Made by a program: the position numbers and the translations under genes. Positions 1 to 15,500 of a stretch of 64,000 bases of DNA are shown here, piece by piece (within the stretch, counting starts at the first letter, position 1; every line of letters starts with the position of its first letter). Origin of the DNA: Protonemura montana. Taxonomy: Eukaryota > Arthropoda > Insecta > Plecoptera > Nemouridae. Below the pieces are notes generated by a model. The model had not been told where the DNA came from. It saw only the letters and a program-made list of their open reading frames with translations, and did no database searches. The stretch is from positions 12,562,350-12,626,349 of the forward strand of contig OX387611.1 in assembly GCA_947568835.1 (NCBI GenBank), read 5' to 3'.

Positions 1-3000
1 ACGATGACGAAGACGAAGACGAAGACGAGGACGAGGACGAAGACGAAGACGAAGACGAAGACGAAGACGAAGACGAGGACGAAGACGAAGCAAGGACGAA
101 GACGAAGACGAAGACGAAGACGAGGACGAGGACGAAGACGAAGACGAAGACGAAGACGAAGCAAGGACGAAGACGAAGACGAAGACGAAGACGAAGACGA
201 GGACGAGGACGAAGACGAAGACGAAGACGAGGACGAGGACGAGGACGAGACGAAGACGAAGACGAAGACGAAGCAAGGACGAAGACGAAGACGAAGAAAA
301 AGACGGAGACGAGGACGAGGACGAAGACGAAGCAAGGACGAAGACGAAGACGAAGACGAAGACGAAGCAAGGACGAAGACGAAGACGAAGACGAAGACGA
401 AGACGAAGCAAGGACGAAGACGAAGACGAAGCTGAGGACGAGGACGAAGACGAAGACGAAGACGAAGACGAAGATGAAGACGAAGACGAGGACGAAGACG
501 AAGACGTAGACGAGGACGAGGACGAAGACGAAGATGAGGACGAAGACGGAGACGAAGACGAGGACGAAGACGAAGACGGAGACGGAGACGAAGACGAAGA
601 CAAAGCAAGGACGAAGATGAAGACGGAGACGAAGACGAAGACGAAGACGAAGACGAAGACGAAGACGAGGACGAAGACGAAGCAAGGACGAAGACGAAGA
701 CGAAGAGGAGGACGAGGACGAAGACGAAGCAAGGACGAAGACGAAGACGAAGACGAAGACGAAGCAAGGACGAAGACGAAGACGAAGACGAAGACGAAGA
801 CGAGGACGAAGACGAAGACGAAGACGAAGACGAAGACGAAGACGAAGACGAAGACGAGGACGGAGACGAAGACGAAGACGAAGACGAGGACGAAGACGAA
901 GACGAAGACGAAGACGAAGACGAAGACGAGGACGGAGACGAAGACGAAGACGAAGACGAGGACGAAGACGAAGACGAAGACGAAGACGAGGACGAGGACG
1001 GAGACGAAGACGAAGACGAAGACGAGGACGAGGACGAAGACGAGGACGAAGACGAAGACGAAGCAAGGACGAAGACGAAGACGAAGACGAAGACGAAGAC
1101 GAAGACGAGGACGAGGACGAAGACGAAGCAAGGACGAAGACGAGGACGAAGACGAAGACGAAGACGAAGACGAAGCAAGGACGAAGACGAAGACGAAGAC
1201 GAAGCAAGGACGAAGACGAAGACGAAGACGAAGTCGAAGAGGAAGCAAGGACGAAGACGAAGACGAAGACGAAGACGAGGACGAGGACGAAGACGAAGCA
1301 AGGACGAAGACGAGGACGAGGACGGAGACGAAGACGAAGCAAGGACGAAGACGAAGACGAAGACGAGGACGAGGACGGAGACGAAGACGAAGCAAGGACG
1401 AAGACGAAGACGAAGACGAAGACGAAGAAGAAGACGAGGACGAAGACGAAGACGAAGACGAAGACGAGGACGAAGACGAAGACGAAGACGAGGACGAGGA
1501 CGAAGACGAAGACCAAGACGGAGACGAAGACGAAGACGAAGACGAAGACGAAGACGAAGACGAAGACGAGGACGAAGACGAGGACGAAGACGGAGACGAA
1601 GACGAAGACGAAGAGGAGGACGAAGACGGAGATGAAGACGGAGACGAAGACGGAGACGAAGACGAAGACGAAGACGAAGACGAAGACGAGGACGGAGACA
1701 AAGACGAAGACGAAGACGAGGACGAAGATGAAGACGAAGACGAAGAGGAGGACGAAGACGGAGATGAAGACGAAGACGAAGACGGAGACGAGGACGAAGA
1801 CGGAGACGAAGACGCGGACGAAGACGGAGACGAAGACCAAGACGAAGACGAGGACGAAGACGAAGACGAAGACGAAGACGAGGACGAAGACGAAGACGAA
1901 GACGAAGACGAGGACGAGGACGGAGACGAAGAAGAAGACGAAGACGGAGACGAAGACGAGGACGAAGACGAAGACGAGGACGAAGACGATGACGAAGACG
2001 ATGACGAGGACGGAGACGAAGACGAAGCAAGGACGAAGACGAAGACGAAGACGAAGACGAAGACGAAGACGAAGACGAAGACGAAGACGAAGACGAAGAC
2101 GAAGATGAAGACGATGACGAAGACGAAGACGAAGACGAAGACGAGGACGGAGACGAAGACGAAGACGAAGACGAGGACGAAGATGAAGACGAAGACGAAG
2201 AGGAGGACGAAGACGGAGATGAAGACGAAGACGAAGACGAAGACGGAGACGAGGACGAAGACGGAGACGAAGACGCGGACGAAGACGGAGACGAAGACCA
2301 AGACGAAGACGAGGACGAAGACGAAGACGAAGACGAAGACGAGGACGAAGACGGAGACGAAGACCAAGACCAAGACGAAGACGGAGACGGAGACGAAGAC
2401 GAAGACGAAGACGAAGACGAAGACGAGGACGAAGACGAAGACGAAGACGAAGACGAGGACGAGGACGGAGACGAAGAAGAAGACGAAGACGAGGACGAAG
2501 ACGAAGACGAGGACGAAGACGATGACGAAGACGATGACGAGGACGGAGACGAAGACGAAGCAAGGACGAAGACGAAGACGAAGACGAAGACGAAGACGAA
2601 GACGAAGACGAAGATGAAGACGAGGACGAAGACGAAGACGAAGACGTAGACGAGGACGAGGACGAAGACGAGGACGAAGACGAGGACGAAGACGGGGACG
2701 AAGACCAAGACCAAGACGAAGACGGAGACGGAGACGAAGACGAAGACAAAGCAAGGACGAAGATGAAGACGAAGACGAAGACGAAGACGAAGACGAAGAC
2801 GAGACGAAGACGAAGACGAAGACGGAGACGAAGACGAGGACGAAGACGAAGACGGAGACGGAGACGGAGACGAAGACGAAGACAAAGCAAGGACGAAGAT
2901 GAAGACGGAGACGGAGACGCAGACGGAGACGAAGACGAAGACGAAGACGAAGACGAAGACGAGGACGAAGATGAAGACGAAGACGAAGACGAAGACGAGG

Positions 3001-5700
3001 ACGAAGATGAAGACGAAGACGAAGACGAAGACGAAGACGAAGACGAAGACGAAGACAAAGACGAAGACGAGGACGAGGACGAAGATGAAGACGAAGACGA
3101 AGACGAGGACGAAGACGAGGACGAAGACGAAGACGAGGACGAAGACGAAGACAGAGACGAAGACGAAGACGAAGACGAAGACGAGGACGAAGACGAGGAC
3201 GAAGACGGAGACGAAGACGAAGACGAAGAGGAGGACGAAGACGGAGATGAAGACGGAGACGAAGACGAAGACGGAGACGAAGACGAAGACGAAGACGAAG
3301 ACGAGGACGGAGACGAAGACGAAGACGAAGACGAGGACGAAGATGAAGACGAAGACGAAGAGGAGGACGAAGACGGAGATGAAGACGAAGACGAAGACGA
3401 AGACGGAGACGAGGACGAAGACGGAGACGAAGACGCGGACGAAGACAGAGACGAAGACCAAGACGAAGACGAGGACGAAGACGAAGACGAAGCAAGGACG
3501 AAGACGGAGACGGAGACGGAGACGGAGACGGAGACGTGGAAGAAGACGAAGACGAATACGAAGACGAGGACGAGGACGATGACGAAGACGAAGACGAAGA
3601 CGAGGACGAGGACGAAGACGAAGACGAAGACGAAGACGAAGACGAGGACGAAGACGAAGCAAGGACGAAGACGAAGACGAAGACGAAGACGAGGACGAGG
3701 ACGAAGACGAAGACGAAGACGAAGACGAAGCAAGGACGAAGACGAAGACGAAGACGAAGACGAAGACGAGGACGAGGACGAAGACGAAGACGAAGACGAG
3801 GACGAGGACGAGGACGAGACGAAGACGAAGACGAAGACGAAGCAAGGACGAAGACGAAGACGAAGAAAAAGACGGAGACGAGGACGAGGACGAAGACGAA
3901 GCAAGGACGAAGACGAAGACGAAGACGAAGACGAAGCAAGGACGAAGACGAAGACGAAGACGAAGACGAAGACGAAGCAAGGACGAAGACGAAGACGAAG
4001 CTGAGGACGAGGACGAAGACGAAGACGAAGACGAAGACGAAGATGAAGACGAAGACGAGGACGAAGACGAAGACGTAGACGAGGACGAGGACGAAGACGA
4101 AGATGAGGACGAAGACGGAGACGAAGACGAGGACGAAGACGAAGACGGAGACGGAGACGAAGACGAAGACAAAGCAAGGACGAAGATGAAGACGGAGACG
4201 AAGACGAAGACGAAGACGAAGACGAAGACGAAGACGAGGACGAAGACGAAGCAAGGACGAAGACGAAGACGAAGAGGAGGACGAGGACGAAGACGAAGCA
4301 AGGACGAAGACGAAGACGAAGACGAAGACGAAGCAAGGACGAAGACGAAGACGAAGACGAAGACGAAGACGAGGACGAAGACGAAGACGAAGACGAAGAC
4401 GAAGACGAAGACGAAGACGAAGACGAGGACGGAGACGAAGACGAAGACGAAGACGAGGACGAAGACGAAGACGAAGACGAAGACGAAGACGAAGACGAGG
4501 ACGGAGACGAAGACGAAGACGAAGACGAGGACGAAGACGAAGACGAAGACGAAGACGAGGACGAGGACGGAGACGAAGACGAAGACGAAGACGAGGACGA
4601 GGACGAAGACGAGGACGAAGACGAAGACGAAGCAAGGACGAAGACGAAGACGAAGACGAAGACGAAGACGAAGACGAGGACGAGGACGAAGACGAAGCAA
4701 GGACGAAGACGAGGACGAAGACGAAGACGAAGACGAAGACGAAGCAAGGACGAAGACGAAGACGAAGACGAAGCAAGGACGAAGACGAAGACGAAGACGA
4801 AGTCGAAGAGGAAGCAAGGACGAAGACGAAGACGAAGACGAAGACGAGGACGAGGACGAAGACGAAGCAAGGACGAAGACGAGGACGAGGACGGAGACGA
4901 AGACGAAGCAAGGACGAAGACGAAGACGAAGACGAGGACGAGGACGGAGACGAAGACGAAGCAAGGACGAAGACGAAGACGAAGACGAAGACGAAGAAGA
5001 AGACGAGGACGAAGACGAAGACGAAGACGAAGACGAGGACGAAGACGAAGACGAAGACGAGGACGAGGACGAAGACGAAGACCAAGACGGAGACGAAGAC
5101 GAAGACGAAGACGAAGACGAAGACGAAGACGAGGACGAAGACGAGGACGAAGACGGAGACGAAGACGAAGACGAAGAGGAGGACGAAGACGGAGATGAAG
5201 ACGGAGACGAAGACGGAGACGAAGACGAAGACGAAGACGAAGACGAAGACGAGGACGGAGACAAAGACGAAGACGAAGACGAGGACGAAGATGAAGACGA
5301 AGACGAAGAGGAGGACGAAGACGGAGATGAAGACGAAGACGAAGACGGAGACGAGGACGAAGACGGAGACGAAGACGCGGACGAAGACGGAGACGAAGAC
5401 CAAGACGAAGACGAGGACGAAGACGAAGACGAAGACGAAGACGAGGACGAAGACGAAGACGAAGACGAAGACGAGGACGAGGACGGAGACGAAGAAGAAG
5501 ACGAAGACGGAGACGAAGACGAGGACGAAGACGAAGACGAGGACGAAGACGATGACGAAGACGATGACGAGGACGGAGACGAAGACGAAGCAAGGACGAA
5601 GACGAAGACGAAGACGAAGACGAAGACGAAGACGAAGACGAAGACGAAGACGAAGACGAAGACGAAGATGAAGACGATGACGAAGACGAAGACGAAGACG
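1..5700. repeat. Higher-order duplication in the hexamer array, about 3.57-kb period
   Basis: The order of variant units in about 1-2137 is repeated in about 3570-5700. Matching landmarks lie 3569 bp apart early on (for example the GCTGAG variant near 431 and 4000, and the GATGAAGACGGAG landmark near 617 and 4186) and 3563 bp apart later (near 1632 and 5195), which implies one 6-bp indel. The copies diverge after about 2137 and 5700, where the second copy meets a GTAGAC unit. This is a block duplication of a diverged segment, not slippage of single hexamers. Confidence 0.85.
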
Positions 5701-8700
5701 TAGACGAGGACGAGGACGAAGACGAGGACGAAGACGAGGACGAAGACGAAGATGAAGACGAGGACGAAGACGAAGACGAAGACGTAGACGAGGACGAGGA
5801 CGAAGACGAGGACGAAGACGAGGACGAGGACGGAGACGAAGACGAAGACGGAGACGGAGACGAAGACGAGGACGAAGACGAAGACGGAGACGGAGACGAA
5901 GACGAAGACAAAGCAAGGACGAAGATGAAGACGGAGACGGAGACGCAGACGGAGACGAAGACGAAGTCGAAGACGAAGACGAAGACGAAGACGAGGACGA
6001 GGACGAGGACGAAGACGAAGCAAGGACGAAGACGAAGACGAAGACGAAGAGGAGGACGAGGACGAAGACGAAGCAAGGACGAAGACGAAGATGAAGACGA
6101 AGACGAAGACGAAGCAAGGACGATGACGAAGACGAAGACGAAGACGAAGCAAGGACGAAGACGAAGACGAAGACGAAGACGAAGACGAAGACGAAGACGA
6201 AGACGAGGACGAAGACGAAGCAAGGACGAAGACGAAGACGAAGACGAAGCTGAGGACGAGGACGAAGACGAAGACGAAGACCAAGACGAAGACGAAGACG
6301 TAGACGAGGACGAGGACGAAGACGAAGACGAGGACGAAGACGAGGACGAGGACGGAGACGAAGACGAAGACGGAGACGGAGATGAAGACGAGGACGAAGA
6401 CGAAGACGGAGACGGAGACGAAGACGAAGACAAAGCAAGGACGAAGATGAAGACGGAGACGGAGACGCAGACGGAGACGAAGACGAAGACGAAGACGAAG
6501 ACGAAGACGTAGACGAGGACGAAGACGAGGACGAAGACGGAGACGAAGACGAAGACGAAGACGAAGACGAAGACGAAGACGAAGACGAAGACGGAGACGA
6601 AGACGAAGCAAGGACGAAGACGAAGACGAAGACGAAGACGAGGACGAAGAGGAAGACGAAGACGAAGACGAAGACGAGGACGAAGACGAGGACGAAGACG
6701 AAGACGGAGACGAAGACGAAGACGAAGACGAAGACGAAGACGAAGACGAGGACGAAGACGGAGACGAAGACGAAGACGAAGACGAAGACGAAGACGAAGA
6801 CGAAGACGAAGACGGAGACGAAGACGAAGACGAAGACGAGGACGAAGACGAGGACGAAGACGAAGACGAAGACGAGGACGAAGACGATGACGAGGACGGA
6901 GACGAAGACGAAGCAAGGACGAAGACGAAGACGAAGACGAATACGAGGACGAGGACGAAGACGAAGCAAGGACGAAGACGAAGATGAAGACGAAGACGAA
7001 GACGAAGACGAAGCAAGGACGAAGACGAAGACGAAGACGAAGACGAAGACGAGGACGAGGACGAAGACAAAGCAAGGACGAAGACGAAGACGAAGACGAA
7101 GACAAAGACGAAGACGAGGACGAAGACGAAGCAAGGACGAAGACGAAGACGAAGCTGAGGACGAGGACGAAGACGAAGACGAAGACGAAGACGAAGACGA
7201 AGACGAAGCAAGGACGAAGACGAAGACGAAGACGAAGACGAAGACGAAGACGAGGACGAGGACGAAGACGAAGACGAAGACGAAGACGAAGACGAAGACG
7301 AAGCAAGGACGAAGACGAAGACGAAGACGAAGACGAAGACGAAGACGAGGACGAAGACGAAGACGAAGACGAAGACGAAGACGAGGACGAGGACGAAGAC
7401 GAAGCAAGGATGAAGACGAAGACGAAGACGAAGCAAGGACGAAGACGAAGACGAAGACGAAGACGGAGCCGAAGACGAAGCAAGGACGAAGACGAAGACG
7501 AAAACAAAGACGAAGACGAAGACGGAGACGGAGACGAAGACGAAGACGAGGACGGAGACGAAGACGGAGACGAAGACGAGGACGAAGACGAAGACGAAGA
7601 CGAAGACGAGGACGAAGACGAAGACGGAGACGAAGACGAAGCAAGGACGAAGACGAAGACGGAGACGAAGACGAAGACGAAGAAGAAGACGAAGACGAGG
7701 ACGAGGACGAAGACGAAGACGAAGACGAAGACGAGGACGAGGACGAAGACGAAGACGAAGACGAGGACGAAGACGAAGACGAAGACGAGGACGAAGACGA
7801 AGACGAAGACGAAGACGAAGACGAGACGAAGACGAAGACGAAGACGAAGACGAAGACGAGGACGAAGACGAAGACGAAGACGAAGACGAAGACGAGGACG
7901 AGGACGGAGACGAAGACGAAGACGAAGACGAGGACGAAGACGAGGACGAAGACGAAGCAAGGACGAAGACGAAGACGAAGACGAAGACGAGGACGAAGAC
8001 GAAGACGAAGACGAGGACGAGGACGAAGACGAAGACGAAGACGAAGACGAAGACGGAGACGAAGACGAAGACGGAGACGAAGACGCAGCCGGAGACGAAG
8101 ACGAAGACGAAGACGAAGACGAGGACGAAGACGAAGACGAAGACGAAGACGAAGACAAAGACGAGGACGATGACGAAGACGAAGACGGAGACGAAGACGA
8201 AGACGAAGACGAGGACGAGGACGAGGACGAAGACGAAGCAAGGACGAAGATGAAGACGAAGACGAAGCAAGGACGAAGACAAAGACGAAGACGAAGACGA
8301 AGACGAAGACGAGGACGAGGACGAAGACGAAGCAAGGACGAAGACGAAGACGAAGACGAAGACAAAGACGAAGACGAGGACGAAGACGAAGACGAAGACG
8401 GAGACGGAGACGAAGACGAAGACGAAGCAAGGACGAAGACGAAGACGAAGACGAGGACGAAGATGAAGACGAAGACGAAGGCGAAGACGAAGACGAGGAC
8501 GAAGCAAGGACGAAGACGAAGACGAAGACGAAGCAAGGACGAAGACGAAGACGAAGACGAAGACGAAGAGGAAGCAAGGACGAAGACGAAGACGAAGACG
8601 AAGACGAGGACGAGGACGAAGACGAAGCAAGGACGAAGACGAAGACGAAGACGAAGACGGAGACGAAGAGGAGGACAAAGACGGAGACGAAGACGAAGCA

Positions 8701-9549
8701 AGGACGAAGACGAAGACGAAGACGAGGACGAAGACGAAGACAGAGACGAAGACGAAGACGAAGACGAAGACGAAGACGAAGACGAGGACGAAGACGAGGA
8801 CGAAGACGGAGACGAAGACGAAGACGAAGAGGAGGACGAAGACGGAGATGAAGACGGAGACGAAGACGAAGACGGAGACGAAGACGAAGACGAAGACGAA
8901 GACGAGGACGGAGACGAAGACGAAGACGAAGACGAGGACGAAGATGAAGACGAAGACGAAGAGGAGGACGAAGACGGAGATGAAGACGAAGACGAAGACG
9001 AAGACGGAGACGAGGACGAAGACGGAGACGAAGACGCGGACGAAAACGGAGACGAAGACCAAGACGAAGACGAGGACGAAGACGAAGACGAAGACGAAGA
9101 CGAGGACGAAGACGGAGACGAAGACCAAGACCAAGACGAAGACGGAGACGGAGACGAAGACGAAGACGAAGACGAAGACGAAGACGAGGACGAAGACGAA
9201 GACGAAGACGAGGACGAGGACGGAGACGAAGAAGAAGACGAAGACGAGGACGAAGACAGAGACGAGGACGAAGACGATGACGAAGACGATGACGAGGACG
9301 GAGACGAAGACGAAGCAAGGACGAAGACGAAGACGAAGACGAAGACGAAGACGAAGATGAAGACGAGGACGAAGACGAAGACGTAGACGAGGACGAGGAC
9401 GAAGACGAGGACGAAGACGAAGACGTAGACGAGGACGAGGACGAAGACGAGGACGAAGACGAGGACGAGGACGGAGACGAAGACGAAGACGGAGACGGAG
9501 ACGAAGACGAGGACGAAGACGAAGACGGAGACGGAGACGAAGACGAAGA

Positions 9550-12500
9550 CAAAGCAAGGACGAAGATGAAGACGGAGACGGAGACGCAGACGGAGACGAA
9601 GACGAAGTCGAAGACGAAGACGAAGACGAAGCTAGGACGAAGACGAGGACGAAGACGAAGACGAAGACGAAGACGAGGACGAAGACGAAGACGGAGACGA
9701 AGACGAAGCAAGGACGAAGACGAAGACGGAGACGAAGACGAAGACGAAGAAGAAGACGAGGACGAGGACGAAGACGAAGACGAAGACGAGGACGAGGACG
9801 GAGACGAAGAAGAAGACGAAGACGAGGACGAAGACGAAGACGAGGACGAAGACGATGACGAAGACGATGACGAGGACGGAGACGAAGACGAAGCAAGGAC
9901 GAAGACGAAGACGAAGACGAAGACGAAGACGAAGACGAAGACGAAGACGAAGATGAAGACGAGGACGAAGACGAAGACGAAGACGTAGACGAGGACGAGG
10001 ACGAAGACGAGGACGAAGACGAGGACGAGGACGGAGACGAAGACGAAGACGGAGACGGAGACGAAGACGAGGACGAAGACGAAGACGGAGACGGAGACGA
10101 AGACGAAGACAAAGCAAGGACGAACATGAAGACGGAGACGGAGACGCAGACGGAGACGAAGACGAAGTCGAAGACGAAGACGAAGACGAAGACGAGGACG
10201 AGGACGAGGACGAAGACGAAGCAAGGACGAAGACGAAGACGAAGACGAAGAGGAGGACGAGGACGAAGACGAAGCAAGGACGAAGACGAAGATGAAGACG
10301 AAGACGAAGACGAAGCAAGGACGATGACGAAGACGAAGACGAAGACGAAGCAAGGACGAAGACGAAGACGAAGACGAAGACGAAGACGAGGACGAAGAGG
10401 AAGACGAAGACGAAGACGAAGACGAGGACGGAGACGAAGACGAAGACGAAGACGAGGACGAAGACGGAGACGAAGACGAAGACGAAGACGAAGACGGAGA
10501 CGAAGACGAAGACGAAGACGAAGACGAAGACGAAGAGGAAGACGAGGACGAAGACGAAGACGAAGACGAAGACGAGGACGAGGACGGAGACGAAGACGAA
10601 GACGAAGACGAGGACGAAGACGAGGACGAAGACGAAGACGAAGACGAGGACGAAGACGATGACGAGGACGGAGACGAAGACGAAGCAAGGACGAAGACGA
10701 AGACGAAGACGAAGACGAGGACGAGGACGAAGACGAAGCAAGGACGAAGACGAAGATGAAGACGAAGACGAAGACGAAGCAAGGACGAAGACGAAGACGA
10801 AGACGAAGACGAAGACGAAGACGAGGACGAGGACGAAGACAAAGCAAGGACGAAGACGAAGACGAAGACGAAGACGAAGACGAAGACGAGGACGAAGACG
10901 AAGCAAGGACGAAGACGAAGACGAAGACGAAGCTGAGGACGAGGACGAAGACGAAGACGAAGACCAAGACGAAGATGAAGACGAAGACGAGGACGAAGAC
11001 GAAGACGAAGACGTAGACGAGGACGAGGACGAAGACGAAGACGAGGACGAAGACGAGGACGAGGACGAGGACGAAGACGAAGACGGAGACGGAGATAAAG
11101 ACGAGGACGAAGACGAAGACGGAGACGGAGACGAAGACGAAGACAAAGCAAGGACGAAGATGAAGACGGAGACGCAGACGGAGACGAAGACGAAGACGAA
11201 GACGAGGACGAGGACGAAGACGAAGCAAGGACGAAGACGAAGAGGAGGACGAGGACGAAGACGAAGCAAGGACGAAGACGAAGATGAAGACGAAGACGAA
11301 GTAAGGACGATGACGAAGACGAAGACGAAGCAAGGACGAAGACGAAGACGAAGACGAAGACGAAGACGAGGACGAAGAGGAAGACGAAGACGAAGACGAA
11401 GACGAGGACGGAGACGAAGACGAAGACGAAGACGAGGACGAAGACGGAGACGAAGACGAAGACGAAGACGAAGACGAAGACGAAGACGAGGACAAAGACG
11501 AAGACGAGGACGGAGACGAAGACGAAGACGAAGACGAGGACGAAGACGAGGACGAAGACGAAGACGAAGACGAGGACGAAGACGATGACGAGGACGGAGA
11601 CGAAGACGAAGCAAGGACGAAGACGAAGACGAAGACGAAGACGAGGACGCGGACGAAGACGAAGCAAGGACGAAGACGAAGATGAAGACGAAGACGAAGA
11701 CGAAGACGAAGCAAGGACGAAGACGAAGACGAAGACGAAGACGAAGACGAAGATGAAGACGAGGACGAAGACGAAGACGTAGACGAGGACGAGGACGAAG
11801 ACGAGGACGAAGACGAAGACGTAGACGAGGACGAGGACGAAGACGAGGACGAAGACGAGGACGAGGACGGAGACGAAGACGAAGACGGAGACGGAGACGA
11901 AGACGAGGACGAAGACGAAGACGGAGACGGAGACGAAGACGAAGACAAAGCAAGGACGAAGATGAAGACGGAGACGGAGACGCAGACGGAGACGAAGACG
12001 AAGTCGAAGACGAAGTCGAAGACGAAGACGAAGACGAAGCTAGGACGAAGACGAGGACGAAGACGAAGACGAAGACGAAGACGAGGACGAAGACGAAGAC
12101 GGAGACGAAGACGAAGCAAGGACGAAGACGAAGACGGAGACGAAGACGAAGACGAAGAAGAAGACGAGGACGAGGACGAAGACGAAGACGAAGACGAGGA
12201 CGGAGACGAAGAAGAAGACGAAGACGAGGACGAAGACGAAGACGAGGACGAAGACGATGACGAAGACGATGACGAGGACGGAGACGAAGACGAAGCAAGG
12301 ACGAAGACTAAGACGAAGACGAAGACGAAGACGAAGACGAAGACGAAGATGAAGACGAGGACGAAGACGAAGACGTAGACGAGGACGAGGACGAAGACGA
12401 GGACGAAGACGAGGACGAGGACGGAGACGAAGACGAAGACGGAGACGGAGACGAAGACGAGGACGAAGACGAAGACGGAGACGGAGACGAAGACGAAGAC

Positions 12501-15500
12501 AAAGCAAGGACGAAGATGAAGACGGAGACGGAGACGCAGACGGAGACGAAGACGAAGTCGAAGACGAAGACGAGGACGAGGACGAGGACGAAGACGAAGC
12601 AAGGACGAAGACGAAGACGAAGACGAAGAGGAGGACGAGGACGAAGACGAAGCAAGGACGAAGACGAAGATGAAGACGAAGACGAAGACGAAGCAAGGAC
12701 GATGACGAAGACGAAGACGAAGACGAAGCAAGGACGAAGACGAAGACGAAGACGAAGACGAAGACGAGGACGAAGAGGAAGACGAAGACGAAGACGAAGA
12801 CGAGGACGGAGACGAAGACGAAGACGAAGACGAGGACGAAGACGGAGACGAAGACGAAGACGAAGACGAAGACGGAGACGAAGACGAAGACGAAGACGAA
12901 GACGAAGACGAAGAGGAAGACGAGGACGAAGACGAAGACGAAGACGAAGACGAGGACGAGGACGGAGACGAAGACGAAGACGAAGACGAGGACGAAGACG
13001 AGGACGAAGACGAAGACGAAGACGAGGACGAAGACGATGACGAGGACGGAGACGAAGACGAAGCAAGGACGAAGACGAAGACGAAGACGAAGACGAGGAC
13101 GAGGACGAAGACGAAGCAAGGACGAAGACGAAGATGAAGACGAAGACGAAGACGAAGCAAGGACGAAGACGAAGACGAAGACGAAGACGAAGACGAAGAC
13201 GAGGACGAGGACGAAGACAAAGCAAGGACGAAGACGAAGACGAAGACGAAGACGAAGACGAAGACGAAGACGAGGACGAAGACGAAGCAAGGACGAAGAC
13301 GAAGACGAAGACGAAGCTGAGGACGAGGACGAAGACGAAGACGAAGACCAAGACGAAGATGAAGACGAAGACGAGGACGAAGACGAAGACGAAGACGTAG
13401 ACGAGGACGAGGACGAAGACGAAGACGAGGACGAAGACGAGGACGAGGACGAGGACGAAGACGAAGACGGAGACGGAGATAAAGACGAGGACGAAGACGA
13501 AGACGGAGACGGAGACGAAGACGAAGACAAAGCAAGGACGAAGATGAAGACGGAGACGGAGACGCAGACGGAGACGAAGACGAAGACGAAGACGAAGACG
13601 AGGACGAGGACGAAGACGAAGCAAGGACGAAGACGAAGAGGAGGACGAGGACGAAGACGAAGCAAGGACGAAGACGAAGATGAAGACGAAGACGAAGTAA
13701 GGACGATGACGAAGACGAAGACGAAGCAAGGACGAAGACGAAGACGAAGACGAAGACGAAGACGAGGACGAAGAGGAAGACGAAGACGAAGACGAAGACG
13801 AGGACGGAGACGAAGACGAAGACGAAGACGAGGACGAAGACGGAGACGAAGACGAAGACGAAGACGAAGACGAAGACGAAGACGAAGACGAGGACAAAGA
13901 CGAAGACGAGGACGGAGACGAAGACGAAGACGAAGACGAGGACGAAGACGAGGACGAAGACGAAGACGAAGACGAGGACGAAGACGATGACGAGGACGGA
14001 GACGAAGACGAAGCAAGGACGAAGACGAAGACGAAGACGAAGACGAGGACGCGGACGAAGACGAAGCAAGGACGAAGACGAAGATGAAGACGAAGACGAA
14101 GACGAAGACGAAGCAAGGACGAAGACGAAGACGAAGACGAAGACGAAGACGAGGACGAGGACGAAGACAAAGCAAGGACGAAGACGAAGACGAAGACGAA
14201 GACAAAGACAAAGACGAAGACGAGGACGAAGACGAAGCAAGGACGAAGACGAAGACGAAGCTGAGGACGAGGACGAAGACGAAGACGAAGACGAAGACGA
14301 AGACGAAGACGAAGCAAGGACGAAGACGAAGACGAAGACGAAGACGAGGACGAAGACGAAGACGAAGACGAAGACGAAGACGAGGACGAGGACGAAGACG
14401 AAGCAAGGATGAAGACGAAGACGAAGACGAAGACGAAGCAAGGACGAAGACGAAGACGAAGACGAAGACGGAGCCGAAGACGAAGCAAGGACGAAGACGA
14501 AGACGAAAACAAAGACGAAGACGAAGACGAGGACGAGGACGAGGACGAAGACGAAGACGGAGACGGAGATAAAGACGAGGACGAAGACGAAGACGGAGAC
14601 GGAGACGAAGACGAAGACAAAGCAAGGACGAAGATGAAGACGGAGACGGAGACGCAGACGGAGACGAAGACGAAGACGAAGACGAAGACGAAGACGAGGA
14701 CGGAGACGAAGACGCAGACGGAGACGAAGACGAAGACGAAGACGAAGATGAAGACGAAGACGAGGACGAAGACGAAGACGAAGACGTAGACGAGGACGAG
14801 GACGAAGACGAAGACGAGGACGAAGACGAGGACGAGGACGAGGACGAAGACGAAGACGGAGACGGAGATAAAGACGAGGACGAAGACGAAGACGGAGACG
14901 GAGACGAAGACGAAGACAAAGCAAGGACGAAGATGAAGACGGAGACGGAGACGCAGACGGAGACGAAGACGAAGACGAAGACGAAGACGAGGACGAGGAC
15001 GAAGACGAAGCAAGGACGAAGACGAAGAGGAGGACGAGGACGAAGACGAAGCAAGGACGAAGACGAAGATGAAGACGAAGACGAAGTAAGGACGATGACG
15101 AAGACGAAGACGAAGCAAGGACGAAGACGAAGACGAAGACGAAGACGAGGACGAAGAGGAAGACGAAGACGAAGACGAAGACGAGGACGGAGACGAAGAC
15201 GAAGACGAAGACGAGGACGAAGACGGAGACGAAGACGAAGACGAAGACGAAGACGAAGACGAAGACGAAGACGAGGACAAAGACGAAGACGAGGACGGAG
15301 ACGAAGACGAAGACGAAGACGAGGACGAAGACGAGGACGAAGACGAAGACGAAGACGAGGACGAAGACGATGACGAGGACGGAGACGAAGACGAAGCAAG
15401 GACGAAGACGAAGACGAAGACGAAGACGAGGACGCGGACGAAGACGAAGCAAGGACGAAGACGAAGATGAAGACGAAGACGAAGACGAAGACGAAGCAAG

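Noticed and set aside
617-5703. Plus-strand (Asp-Glu)n, (Thr-Lys)n and (Arg)n proteins
   Set aside because: These are translations of GACGAA in the three plus frames, ended only by random variant units such as GTAGAC or GTAAGG.
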